Source: Pseudofrankia inefficax (lineage in GTDB: Bacteria > Actinomycetota > Actinomycetes > Frankiales > Frankiaceae). From it: a stretch of 64,000 bases of DNA. A model generated the notes under the pieces. The model did not search any database and was not told the DNA's origin. It worked only from the letters and a program-made list of their open reading frames with translations. The stretch covers positions 8,570,601-8,634,600 of the forward strand of contig NC_014666.1 of the NCBI RefSeq assembly GCF_000166135.1. The letters are read 5' to 3'. The position numbers were made by a program, and so were the translations under genes. The number at the start of each line of letters is the position of its first letter. The first letter of the stretch is position 1. This document shows, piece after piece, positions 34,668 to 42,119 of the stretch.

Positions 34668-35956
34668 GCACCACCGAGGTCGCTACCCCCGTCAACCCGG
34701 AGCCCGCCGCCCCGCTGGCCAAGGGGACCGCCCCCGTACCGGCCACGGACCCCGGCCTGCTCGACTACGGGCGCAACTACGTCAGCCGGGTTCGCGGCGG
34801 CGACATGGGCGCGCTGCCGGCCATCCTCGGGCTCCTGGTGCTGTGCGTCGCGTTCGCGATCCTGCGCTCGCGCTTCGTGTCGGCCATCAACTTCGCCAAC
34901 CTCTTCACCCAGGGCGCGGCGGTCACCGTGATCGCGATAGGCCTGATCTTCGTCCTGCTCCTGGGCGAGATCGACCTGTCGGCCGGCTTCGCGTCGGGCG
35001 TCTGCGCCGCGGTGATGGCGACCCTGACCGCCCAGCACGGCCAGTCGTGGATCGTGTCGATCCTCGCCGGGATCGGCACCGGGGTCGTGATCGGTCTCGT
35101 GCTCGGGTTCCTGGTCGCAAGGGTCGGTATCCCCTCCTTCGTGGTGACCCTGGCCGCGTTCCTCGCCTTCCAGGGCACGGTCCTGCTGATCATCGGGAAC
35201 GGCGGGAACATCTCGATCAGGGACAAGACCCTGGTCGCGATCGCGAACAAGAACCTTCCCGTCTACGGCGGCTGGATCCTGTTCGCGGTGGTCGTGCTCG
35301 GCTTCGGCGCCACCCAGCTGCTCCGGGCCCTCGGGCGGCGGCGCGGCGGCCTGTCGGCCGACCCGATCTCGGTGATCGCGCTGCGCACGGGTTCGCTGGC
35401 CGTGCTCTTCGGAGTCGCGGTCTACGTGCTCAACCGGGAGCGCTCGCGCACGGCGATCGTCTCGCTCAAGGGCGTCCCCATCGTGGTCCCGGTGATCCTG
35501 GTGCTGGTGGTCGTGGGCACGTACGTGCTCAACCGCACCTCCTACGGCCGGCACATCTACGCGGTCGGCGGCAACGCCGAGGCCGCGCGGCGCGCCGGCA
35601 TCAACGTGGTCGCGATACGGATCTCCTGCTTCGTCATCTGCTCGTCGATGGCCGCGGTCGGCGGCATCATCGCCGCGTCCCGGGCCACCTCGGTCGACCC
35701 GAACGCCGGCGGCAGCAACACCCTGCTGTACGCGGTCGGCGCGGCCGTCATCGGTGGCACCAGCCTCTTCGGCGGCAAGGGCCGGATCATCGACGCCGTC
35801 CTCGGTGGCGCGGTGGTCGCGGTGATCGACAACGGCATGGGCCTGATGGGGTACAGCGCCGGTGTCAAGTTCGTCGTCACCGGCTGCGTCCTCGCCGTCG
35901 CCGCCAGCGTCGACGCGCTGAGCCGCAAACGGGCCGCGTCCACCGGTCGCCTCTGA
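34664..35956 (+). CDS. xylH: Xylose ABC transporter permease
   Basis: A 430-aa integral membrane permease of the ribose/xylose type with roughly ten helices. Family sequences include IGLIFVLLLGEIDLSAGF (the LSVG-like motif), GIPSFVVTLAAFLAFQGT, YAVGGNAEAARRAGINV and GTSLFGGKGRIIDAVLGG. The ATG at 34664 overlaps the xylG stop and has GGAGGAGC upstream; the longer upstream frame is a shadow. Residues 1-45 are Pro/Ala-rich and cytoplasmic. A strong hairpin follows 16 bp after the stop. Confidence 0.95.
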   Translation: MSTTEVATPVNPEPAAPLAKGTAPVPATDPGLLDYGRNYVSRVRGGDMGALPAILGLLVLCVAFAILRSRFVSAINFANLFTQGAAVTVIAIGLIFVLLLGEIDLSAGFASGVCAAVMATLTAQHGQSWIVSILAGIGTGVVIGLVLGFLVARVGIPSFVVTLAAFLAFQGTVLLIIGNGGNISIRDKTLVAIANKNLPVYGGWILFAVVVLGFGATQLLRALGRRRGGLSADPISVIALRTGSLAVLFGVAVYVLNRERSRTAIVSLKGVPIVVPVILVLVVVGTYVLNRTSYGRHIYAVGGNAEAARRAGINVVAIRISCFVICSSMAAVGGIIAASRATSVDPNAGGSNTLLYAVGAAVIGGTSLFGGKGRIIDAVLGGAVVAVIDNGMGLMGYSAGVKFVVTGCVLAVAASVDALSRKRAASTGRL

Positions 35957-35972
35957 CCCGTCGCTTCACCCT

Positions 35973-36013
35973 CCGAGACCCCGGCGCCAGCAGTCACGGC
36001 GCCGGGGTCTCGG
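35973..36013 (+). terminator. Strong 16-bp hairpin ending xylFGH
   Basis: CCGAGACCCCGGCGCC (35973-35988) pairs perfectly with 35998-36013 around a 9-nt loop, beginning 16 bp after the xylH stop. No U-tract, as is usual in GC-rich actinobacteria. Confidence 0.8.
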
Positions 36014-36060
36014 CGTCGGGCCCGCGGACGATCCGGACGAGCCCGGCGGCCGGGACACGT

Positions 36061-36090
36061 TTGGCGAGGGGCCTCACCGTCCCCTATGCT
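36061..36090 (+). promoter_or_regulatory. Candidate tRNA-Glu promoter
   Basis: TTGGCG (36061-36066), 18-bp spacer, TATGCT (36085-36090), 55 bp before the mature 5' end of tRNA-Glu. Confidence 0.45.
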
Positions 36091-36144
36091 TGCCCCGGCC
36101 TCACGGCTGGTTTGGCAACCTGCCGTGACGGTTCGGAACTCCCG

Positions 36145-36217
36145 GCCCCCATCGTCTAGTGGCCCAGGACGCCGCCCTTTCAAGGCGGTAGCACGGGTTC
36201 GAATCCCGTTGGGGGTA
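36145..36217 (+). tRNA. tRNA-Glu (anticodon TTC)
   Basis: Complete cloverleaf. Acceptor GCCCCCA pairs with TGGGGGT (one G-U pair); anticodon stem CCGCC/GGCGG around CTTTCAA; T loop TTCGAAT; discriminator A; no encoded CCA. Confidence 0.96.
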
Positions 36218-36236
36218 CACGCAAAGCAGTTGCATC

Positions 36237-36262
36237 ACCACTAATTGCTATAAGTTAGTGGT
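36237..36262. repeat. 8-bp inverted repeat after tRNA-Glu
   Basis: ACCACTAA (36237-36244) pairs with TTAGTGGT (36255-36262) around a 10-nt AT-rich loop, 20 bp after tRNA-Glu. Could end the tRNA transcript. Confidence 0.5.
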
Positions 36263-36527
36263 CGGATGCCGGCGCCAATCTCCCGGCACACCAATCCGAC
36301 TACCTACGGCTCCCGGCTCCACGGACGGTGACCCAGGCCCCGCGCCTTGCACTGGTTCGTCGGCCGGCAGGGGAACGTCCGCGTCGAACAGCCCAGGCTG
36401 ATCGGGCCGCCTCGGGTCCACCTTGCCCCGGGCCACCGGCACCGCTGTGCCCCGCATTGGTCGGCGGCTCGCTCAGGCGGGCCGTGGGCTCGTCCCCGAG
36501 CCGCGTCATGGGCTTCTCCTCATCTCG

Positions 36528-36896
36528 TCAGCTGGTGGCGACCAGCGGGGTGGACGGCCGTGTGGCCCGCAGGACCGGGGCGATGGGCACCAGGGCGCCG
36601 AGCCGCCTCATCCAGCGCTCGTCCTCCGCGGTGAGCGCGCTGGCCTGATCGGGCCGGGTGGCGATCGCGATTGTGTGCCGAGCGAGCAGGCGTATCGCTT
36701 CGTGGCTCAGGTAGCGGTGGGACGTCGGCAGGTGCCGCGGCGACCGCCTTTGACGTGGAACCGCGCGCAATCCGGTCCTGACCGTCGCCCCTGTCGCGAC
36801 CAACGCGCCGCCGACGGATTCCGGCGCCGTCCGTGCCCGGGAGACGGCCGGTGAGACGCCGGCGAGACGTTCGGAGGGCGGACGGCCGATAGACAT
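36528..36896 (-). CDS. Doubtful reading frame, possibly a gene remnant
   Basis: A 122-codon frame. Its C-terminal half, from SHEAIRLLARHTIAIATRP to PIAPVLRATRPS, has mostly G/C-ending codons as in real genes here. The N-terminal half is Arg/Ser-rich and not convincing. I recognise no family. It could be the eroded end of an older gene. Confidence 0.25.
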   Translation of the reverse strand: MSIGRPPSERLAGVSPAVSRARTAPESVGGALVATGATVRTGLRAVPRQRRSPRHLPTSHRYLSHEAIRLLARHTIAIATRPDQASALTAEDERWMRRLGALVPIAPVLRATRPSTPLVATS

Positions 36897-36939
36897 CCGC
36901 TGTGCGGGCGCCAGCCGGCCCGGGCGGAGGGGGGAGCGG

Positions 36940-37614
36940 GTGTTTCACGACCTGGACACGAGTCTCGCCGCACTCGTGCGGGCGGAACTGGCGCTACCCG
37001 GCGTGGACATCAGTTTCGACGGGCCGGACGACCAGTTCCCGCCCTCCCAGGTCCACCTGCCCGCGCTGTCGTTCTTCCTGTACGACATCCGCGAGGACGT
37101 CGAACTGCGGCCGTCGGACTGGGACGTCGACCAGGACGCGACTGGCGCCTACATCCGGCGCCGGCCGCCGAAACGGGTCGCCTGCTCGTATCTCATCACG
37201 GCCTGGCCGAGCGACCACACGCCGCATCCCTCCCAGGACGAGCACCAGATGCTCGGCGAGGTGCTCAAGGTGCTGTTGCGCCACCCCACCATCCCCGCTG
37301 AATACCTGGCGAACGAACTCGCCGGCCAGCAGCCACCCGTCCCGACCCGGATCATCGCCGAGAACCGGCTGCAGAGCCTGGGCGAGTTCTGGCAGGCGAT
37401 GGGCGGCAAGCCGAAGGCCGCGCTGCATTTCGGCGTCACCCTGAGTTTCGACGTATTCGCCCCGAGCGAGCCGACACCCGAGGTCAAGCGCCTTGACGTC
37501 GTGGTCGGAAACCAGGTGCCGCCGCCAAAGACACCAACAGCGCCACCGGCAACACCGCCAACAGAAACGCCGACGGAAACACCGGCCGAAACCGCGACAC
37601 CGCCAGCGACCTGA
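36940..37614 (+). CDS. DUF4255 protein (eCIS Pvc16-like cap component)
   Basis: A 224-aa protein of the DUF4255 family, which in contractile injection systems corresponds to the Afp16/Pvc16-type tube-terminating or cap protein. Family features: the opening FHDLDTSLAALVRAEL, LSFFLYDIREDVELRPSDWD and the central CSYLITAW. The last 40 residues are a Pro/Thr-rich tail with alternating TP repeats. The start is a GTG with GGGGAG upstream. First gene of the eCIS cluster; the sheath gene starts 33 bp after its stop with its own GAGGGGGACG ribosome site. Confidence 0.85.
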   Translation: MFHDLDTSLAALVRAELALPGVDISFDGPDDQFPPSQVHLPALSFFLYDIREDVELRPSDWDVDQDATGAYIRRRPPKRVACSYLITAWPSDHTPHPSQDEHQMLGEVLKVLLRHPTIPAEYLANELAGQQPPVPTRIIAENRLQSLGEFWQAMGGKPKAALHFGVTLSFDVFAPSEPTPEVKRLDVVVGNQVPPPKTPTAPPATPPTETPTETPAETATPPAT

Positions 37615-37647
37615 CGCAGGCTTCCCGAAAGAGGGGGACGACGAGGA

Positions 37648-39069
37648 ATGCCCGAGTACCTCACGCCCGGCGTGTACGTCGAGGAGGTGCCGGCGGCGAT
37701 CAAACCGATCGCCGCGGTCGGCACCAGCACCGCCGGCTTCATCGGTCTCGTCGCCGACGACGTCGAGACACCCCTGCGTCCCGGCCACATCGGCTTCAAA
37801 ACGGTCGTCGGCGCTGACAACAAGCCGAAGCAGGAGCGCGTCGACACCGACTTCTATCCCGTCGCCGACGCCGGCACGACTGTGCTCGTCGACAGCTGGG
37901 ACAGCTTCCGCACCCACTTCGGGGACGTCCAGCCCGGCAACACCGTGCTGGCCAACGCGGTCTACGGCTTCTTCAACAACGGTGGCTCCCGCGCCTGGGT
38001 CATCCGTGTCGCCGGGCCGGCCACCGATGCCGGCACCGGTACGCCGGCGGCGCCGGCCACCGAAACGGACGGGAGCACGAAAACGGACGGGAGCACGGAC
38101 ACCACCGTCGGTGACCCGCCCGCCGAGGGCACGGACACCACGGCCACCGACACCACGGCCACCGACGGAACGGGCACCGAGGCCGGCGAGGACGTCGAGC
38201 CCGTCGGCGTCGACACGGACCCCGCGGTCCAGGCCGCGCTGATCAGCGCGCTGGACGCCTTCCTCGACGTTGACGAGATCTCCATCGTCGCGATTCCCGG
38301 GGCGATCAGCGACGACGTCCAGAAGGCGATCGTCGACCACTGCGAGAACGAGAACACCCAGGACCGTTTCGCCGTCCTCGACGGGCGGCGGGGGGTCACG
38401 GAACTGACCAAGACCGACATCGCCGGCAACGTGCGGGACAGCAGCTACGCCGCCGTCTACTTCCCGTGGATCGCGATCGGCACCGACGCGGTTGGCAAGC
38501 CGATCTACCAGCCGCCGAGCGGCCACGTGGCCGGCGTCTACGCCCGCGTCGACACCAGCCGCGGCGTCCACAAGGCGCCAGCGAACGAGGTCATTCGCGG
38601 CGCGAACGGGGTCGAGACGACGGTCGGCAAGGCCGCGCAGGCCGGGCTGAACCCGGACGGCGTCAACGTGATCCGCATGTTCGGCCCGAACGTCACGATC
38701 TGGGGCGCCCGCACGACCGCCGCCGTCAGCCAGCCGGAGTGGAAGTACGTCAGCTCCCGGCGGCTGTACATCTTCGTCCGCGAGTCCATCCAGGACGGCC
38801 TGCGCTGGGCCGTCTTCGAGCCGAACGGCCCGGACCTGTGGTCCCGGGTGCGCCGCAACGTCACCGCGTTCCTCACCACCGTGTGGGCCGACGGCGCGCT
38901 GCTCGGCACGACCGCTGAGCAGGCTTTCTACGTGCGGTGCGACGAGGACACGAACCGCGTCGACGTGCGGAACGCCGGGCAGCTCGCTACCGAGGTCGGC
39001 ATCGCCCTGCTGAACCCGGCAGAGTTCGTCGTCTTCCGGATCAGCCAGTGGGCCGGCCCCGCGGCATGA
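37648..39069 (+). CDS. Contractile tail sheath protein 1
   Basis: A 473-aa phage-type tail sheath subunit that wraps the tube and contracts on firing. The N-terminus PEYLTPGVYVEEVP is classical; the C-terminal domain has VNVIRMFGPNVTIWGARTT, YIFVRESIQDGLRWAVFEPNG and AFYVRCDEDTN, typical of sheath. Between about residues 125 and 195 sits a Thr/Asp/Gly-rich insertion with short repeats (TDGSTKTDGST and TTATDTTATDG), absent from the second sheath and probably surface-exposed. Its stop overlaps the next sheath start by 4 bp. Confidence 0.95.
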   Translation: MPEYLTPGVYVEEVPAAIKPIAAVGTSTAGFIGLVADDVETPLRPGHIGFKTVVGADNKPKQERVDTDFYPVADAGTTVLVDSWDSFRTHFGDVQPGNTVLANAVYGFFNNGGSRAWVIRVAGPATDAGTGTPAAPATETDGSTKTDGSTDTTVGDPPAEGTDTTATDTTATDGTGTEAGEDVEPVGVDTDPAVQAALISALDAFLDVDEISIVAIPGAISDDVQKAIVDHCENENTQDRFAVLDGRRGVTELTKTDIAGNVRDSSYAAVYFPWIAIGTDAVGKPIYQPPSGHVAGVYARVDTSRGVHKAPANEVIRGANGVETTVGKAAQAGLNPDGVNVIRMFGPNVTIWGARTTAAVSQPEWKYVSSRRLYIFVRESIQDGLRWAVFEPNGPDLWSRVRRNVTAFLTTVWADGALLGTTAEQAFYVRCDEDTNRVDVRNAGQLATEVGIALLNPAEFVVFRISQWAGPAA

Positions 39070-40268
39070 TTCCGGGGTTGCGGCGGGAGGACGTGCGCCC
39101 GTCGGAGCCCCGGAGCTTCGTCACCGGCGTCCCGCTGTTCCTCGGCTTCGACGCCGCCGCCGGGCCGCCCGGCACGGTCGTCGGGCCCGAGCGGCTCGGC
39201 ACGGTGGGTGACCTGACCGCGGCCAGCCTGGCCGGGGTGGCCAACCCGGCCAGGCCAGGCGCCGCGGGAGTCGCGGCCAGCCTGGCCGCCGCCGCGGCGC
39301 GGGCCGAGGGCGCGCTCGGCGACGCCGTCCGCGGCTTCTTCGCGAACGGCGGCCGGGCCTGCCACGTCGCCTGGACCGCGCCGGGCCCTGACGCGGCAGC
39401 CGCGGTGCGCCTGGCCCTGACCACGCTGGACGACCGGGCCGAGCTGACCGACGTCGATCTGGTCTGCCTGCCCGACCTGGGCGCGTGGCCGCGGCCGGCG
39501 GAGATCGCCGCCGCCCAGCGGGCCGTGCTGGAGCACTGCGCGGCCCGCGGCGACCGCTTCGCCGTACTGGACGCGGTGCCGGGAGCGGACCTCGACGCCG
39601 CGGTGAAGCAGGCCCAGAACCTGGCCGGGCCGGCCGCCGCGTTCGGCGCGCTGTACTTCCCGTGGGCGCGGGTGCCGGCGGACGGCGCCGCCCGGTACGT
39701 GCCGCCGTGCGGGCACATCGCCGGCACCTACGCGGCGCTCGACCGGGCGGGCGGCGTCCACCGGGCGCCGGCGAACCGCGAGATCGCCGGCGTGCTGGAC
39801 GTGTTCGTCGACCTCACCGAGGCGGACATGGCCCGGCTGTGCGAGGCCGGGGTGAACCCGATCCGCGCGCTGCCCGGCCGGGGCATCCGGGCCTGGGGCG
39901 CCTGGACGCTGAGCGACGACGAACGCTGGGCGAGCATTCCCGTCCGCCGGCTGGTGTCGACGATCGGGCGCTGGGCGCGGCGGTTCCTGGAGACGGCGGC
40001 GTTCGAGCCGAACGACGTGCGGCTGTGGACACGCGTCATGCGCGAGCTCACCGCGGCGCTGGACGTGCTGCACGCGGCCGGGGCCTTCGCCGGACGGGTC
40101 GCCGAGGAGTCCTTCTACGTCAAGTGTGACCACGAGACGAACCCGCCGGAGTCGGTCGCGGCCGGCCTGGTCGTCACCGAGATCGGGGTGGCGCCCGCCG
40201 TCCCCGCGCAGTTCATCGTCGTCCGCCTGATCTCCAGCGCGTACGACGCCACGGTCGACGCGGCCTGA
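39066..40268 (+). CDS. Contractile tail sheath protein 2
   Basis: A 400-aa paralogue of sheath 1. Shared landmarks are FFANGGRACHVAW, GALYFPWARVPADG, HIAGTYAALDRAGGVHRAPAN, VNPIRALPGRGIRAWGAWT and FYVKCDHETNPPESVAAG. It lacks both the Thr/Asp-rich insertion and the N-terminal PGVYVEE strand; its N-terminus MIPGLRREDVRPSEPR differs. Two sheath genes are usual for many eCIS; the second may form the baseplate-proximal or distal ring. The start ATG overlaps the sheath-1 stop. Confidence 0.93.
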   Translation: MIPGLRREDVRPSEPRSFVTGVPLFLGFDAAAGPPGTVVGPERLGTVGDLTAASLAGVANPARPGAAGVAASLAAAAARAEGALGDAVRGFFANGGRACHVAWTAPGPDAAAAVRLALTTLDDRAELTDVDLVCLPDLGAWPRPAEIAAAQRAVLEHCAARGDRFAVLDAVPGADLDAAVKQAQNLAGPAAAFGALYFPWARVPADGAARYVPPCGHIAGTYAALDRAGGVHRAPANREIAGVLDVFVDLTEADMARLCEAGVNPIRALPGRGIRAWGAWTLSDDERWASIPVRRLVSTIGRWARRFLETAAFEPNDVRLWTRVMRELTAALDVLHAAGAFAGRVAEESFYVKCDHETNPPESVAAGLVVTEIGVAPAVPAQFIVVRLISSAYDATVDAA

Positions 40269-40292
40269 CCCGGTCGCGAGAGGAGTGTCACG

Positions 40293-40733
40293 ATGGCGAC
40301 CCGTATCGACCCGTACAACGGGTTCACGTTCTCGGTCGAGCTCGACGGGATCACCCGGGCCGGGTTCCGGGAGTGCTCTGGCCTGCAGAACAGCCAGAAC
40401 GTCAGCACCTACCGGGAGGGCACCGACCGGTACCTGAGCCCCCGGAAGATCCCAGGCATGGTCACCTACGGTGACATCACCCTGAGCCGCGGCATCACCA
40501 GCGACACGAAGCTGTGGGAGTGGCGGCTCAAGACGGTGCGCGGCGACGTGCAGCGGCACAACATCTCCGTCAGCGTGCTCGACGACGCAGGCACGGCCAA
40601 GATCACCTGGAACCTGTTCGACGCGTGGCCGACGAGCTGGACCGGGCCGTCGTTCAACGCGACGTCGGACGAGTTCGCGATCGAGCAGATCACCATCGCC
40701 TACGAGCGCCTCGAGGTCGGCCAGTGGTCCTGA
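40293..40733 (+). CDS. Tail tube protein 1
   Basis: A 146-aa T4 gp19-like tube protein that stacks to form the inner tube. Key sequence: DPYNGFTFSVELDGITRAGFRECSGLQNSQNV, the strand-turn region of the family, and SVLDDAGTAKITWNLFDAWPTSWTGPSFNATS. AGAGGAGTGTC before the ATG is a good ribosome site. It lies directly after the sheaths. A second tube gene is at 41586. Confidence 0.93.
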   Translation: MATRIDPYNGFTFSVELDGITRAGFRECSGLQNSQNVSTYREGTDRYLSPRKIPGMVTYGDITLSRGITSDTKLWEWRLKTVRGDVQRHNISVSVLDDAGTAKITWNLFDAWPTSWTGPSFNATSDEFAIEQITIAYERLEVGQWS

Positions 40734-41191
40734 CGGGCGCCGCCGCGGCGGGCCTCTTCGCCGGCCCGGACAGCCCCGACGGCGGCTCGGGCGCGGCGGC
40801 GGGCCTCGGCCCGGACGGCGGCCCGGGTGAGTTCCCGACCGAGTTCCCGTTCGAGCTGCCGCGCGGCCTGCTCGGGCCGGACGGCGCCGTCCACCGGACC
40901 GGGACGATGCGGCTGGCCACGGCGTACGACGAGATCGAGCCGCTCAAGGACCCGCGGGTGCGAGCCAACCCCGGCTACCTCGTCGTCATCCTGCTGGCCC
41001 GGGTGATCATCCGGCTGGGGACACTCGAGCACGTCAACACGGCCGCGATCGAGCATCTGTACGCCGCCGACCTGGCCTATCTCCAGGACCTGTACCAGCG
41101 GATCAACCTGACCGGCAGCACCCGCCTGGCGGTCGCCTGCCCCCACTGCGCCGGCGATTTCGAAGTGGAGACGTCCGGCCTGGGGGGATGA
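40724..41191 (+). CDS. Phage tail assembly-type protein
   Basis: A 155-aa protein found between tube genes in phage-like clusters. The core is EFPFELPRGLLGPDGAVHRTGTM, then MRLATAYDEIEPLKDPRVRANP and IEHLYAADLAYLQDLYQRIN. The C-terminus has a CPHC pair (Cys-Pro-His-Cys), which could bind a metal, as in zinc ribbon-like tail-assembly proteins. The first 40 residues are Gly/Ala-rich. GTG 40724 overlaps the tube gene by 10 bp. Role inferred from synteny: tail assembly chaperone-like. Confidence 0.75.
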   Translation: MVLTGAAAAGLFAGPDSPDGGSGAAAGLGPDGGPGEFPTEFPFELPRGLLGPDGAVHRTGTMRLATAYDEIEPLKDPRVRANPGYLVVILLARVIIRLGTLEHVNTAAIEHLYAADLAYLQDLYQRINLTGSTRLAVACPHCAGDFEVETSGLGG

Positions 41192-41355
41192 CCCGCTACC
41201 CCTTGGACCGGCTGCACGAGGAGGTGGCGTACGTGGCATTCCACTTTCACTGGCGACGCGAGGACATCCTGCGGCTCGAGCACCGCGAGCGGCAGCGCTG
41301 GGTGAGCGAGATCGCCCGGCTCAACGAACGACTCCAAGCGGGCGGGCGAGGTTGA
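41188..41355 (+). CDS. DUF6760-type small eCIS protein
   Basis: A 55-aa protein (MTRYPLDRLHEEVAYVAFHF to the C-terminus ARLNERLQAGGRG) of the DUF6760 type that accompanies tail assembly genes in actinobacterial eCIS. It is mostly helical with basic residues and no membrane segment. The ATG overlaps the preceding stop by 4 bp. Its stop codon lies exactly at the border of the palindrome-ended insertion that follows, so the natural C-terminus may have been altered. Confidence 0.8.
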   Translation: MTRYPLDRLHEEVAYVAFHFHWRREDILRLEHRERQRWVSEIARLNERLQAGGRG

Positions 41356-41575
41356 CATCCTCCCCGCGTGAATGCGGGGGTACTCCAACTTCGGCAACCC
41401 GACGCCTCCCCACACAAACCGCGCATGCTCACAATGCGCCTACATTCCCGCCACCTGTTCGGGTATTGGGTAGAGCCGGTAACGAAACTTGACCCTATTT
41501 TGGTAGAGAAAGGCGACAGAATGCCTTACCGCGGGCACCGTTTCCTTCCCGGCCTGAAGGCCGGAGCATCCACGG
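41356..41575. mobile_element. ~220-bp palindrome-ended insertion (IS200/IS605-like remnant or MITE)
   Basis: The left side begins GACATCCTCCCCGC and folds as CCCCGC-GTGAAT-GCGGGG (41362-41379). The right side folds as CCGGCC-TGAA-GGCCGG (41549-41564) and ends in GAGCATCCACGGCG. CCTCCCCGC and CCTGAAGG subterminal hairpins are typical of TnpB/IS605-family ends. The interior is AT-richer than its surroundings and has no gene. It separates two eCIS genes that would otherwise be adjacent. Confidence 0.7.
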
Positions 41576-41585
41576 CGCCGCTCCG

Positions 41586-42119
41586 GTGACGATCGGACTG
41601 CGCTGGCAGCCGGCCGCGATCGGCAACTGGCCGGCGGCGGCGCGCCCGCTCGAGCCGTTCACCGGCTTCAACTTCGCGGTCGAGATCGAGGGCCTGATCG
41701 TCGGCGGCTTCACCAGCGTCGAGGGCCTGGAGAGCGACCTGCGGACGATCGAGTTCCGGGAGGGCGGCGTCAACGGCTACGTGCACCGGCTGCCCGACGG
41801 GGCGAACGCGTCCACGATCGTCCTGCGGCACGGCCTGACAGCCAACATCTCGCTGTGGACCTGGTACGACAACACCGTCCGGGGCGTCGTCCAGCGGCGG
41901 AACGGGACGATCGCGCTGCTCGACCGCCAGGGCGTCCCGCTGGTGTGGTGGAACTTCCGGCGCGCCCTGCCGGTGCGCTGGAGCGGTCCGGCGCTGGCGG
42001 CGGACAGCGACGCGATCGCGGTCGAGTCGATCGAGCTCGCGCACGAGGGCCTGAGCATGCCGCTGGCCGGGCAGGCGCTCGCCGCCGCCCAGGCGATCAC
42101 GGGGATGGGGCGGTCATGA
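41586..42119 (+). CDS. Tail tube protein 2
   Basis: A 177-aa second T4 gp19-like tube protein with LEPFTGFNFAVEIEGLIVGG, then FTSVEGLESDLRTIEFREGG and the C-terminal VRWSGPALAADSDAIAVESI. It has an N-terminal extension of about 20 residues versus tube 1. GTG 41586 lies 10 bp beyond the insertion end, so its original upstream signals may have been displaced. The stop overlaps the next start by 4 bp. Confidence 0.9.
   Translation: MTIGLRWQPAAIGNWPAAARPLEPFTGFNFAVEIEGLIVGGFTSVEGLESDLRTIEFREGGVNGYVHRLPDGANASTIVLRHGLTANISLWTWYDNTVRGVVQRRNGTIALLDRQGVPLVWWNFRRALPVRWSGPALAADSDAIAVESIELAHEGLSMPLAGQALAAAQAITGMGRS

Larger units (their letters stand above)
36218..36939. other. Region between tRNA-Glu and the eCIS cluster
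   Basis: About 720 bp. It holds the inverted repeat at 36237-36262 and an uncertain leftward frame at 36528-36896. The eCIS promoter should lie close to 36900. I found no integrase or tRNA-Glu fragment. Confidence 0.45.
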
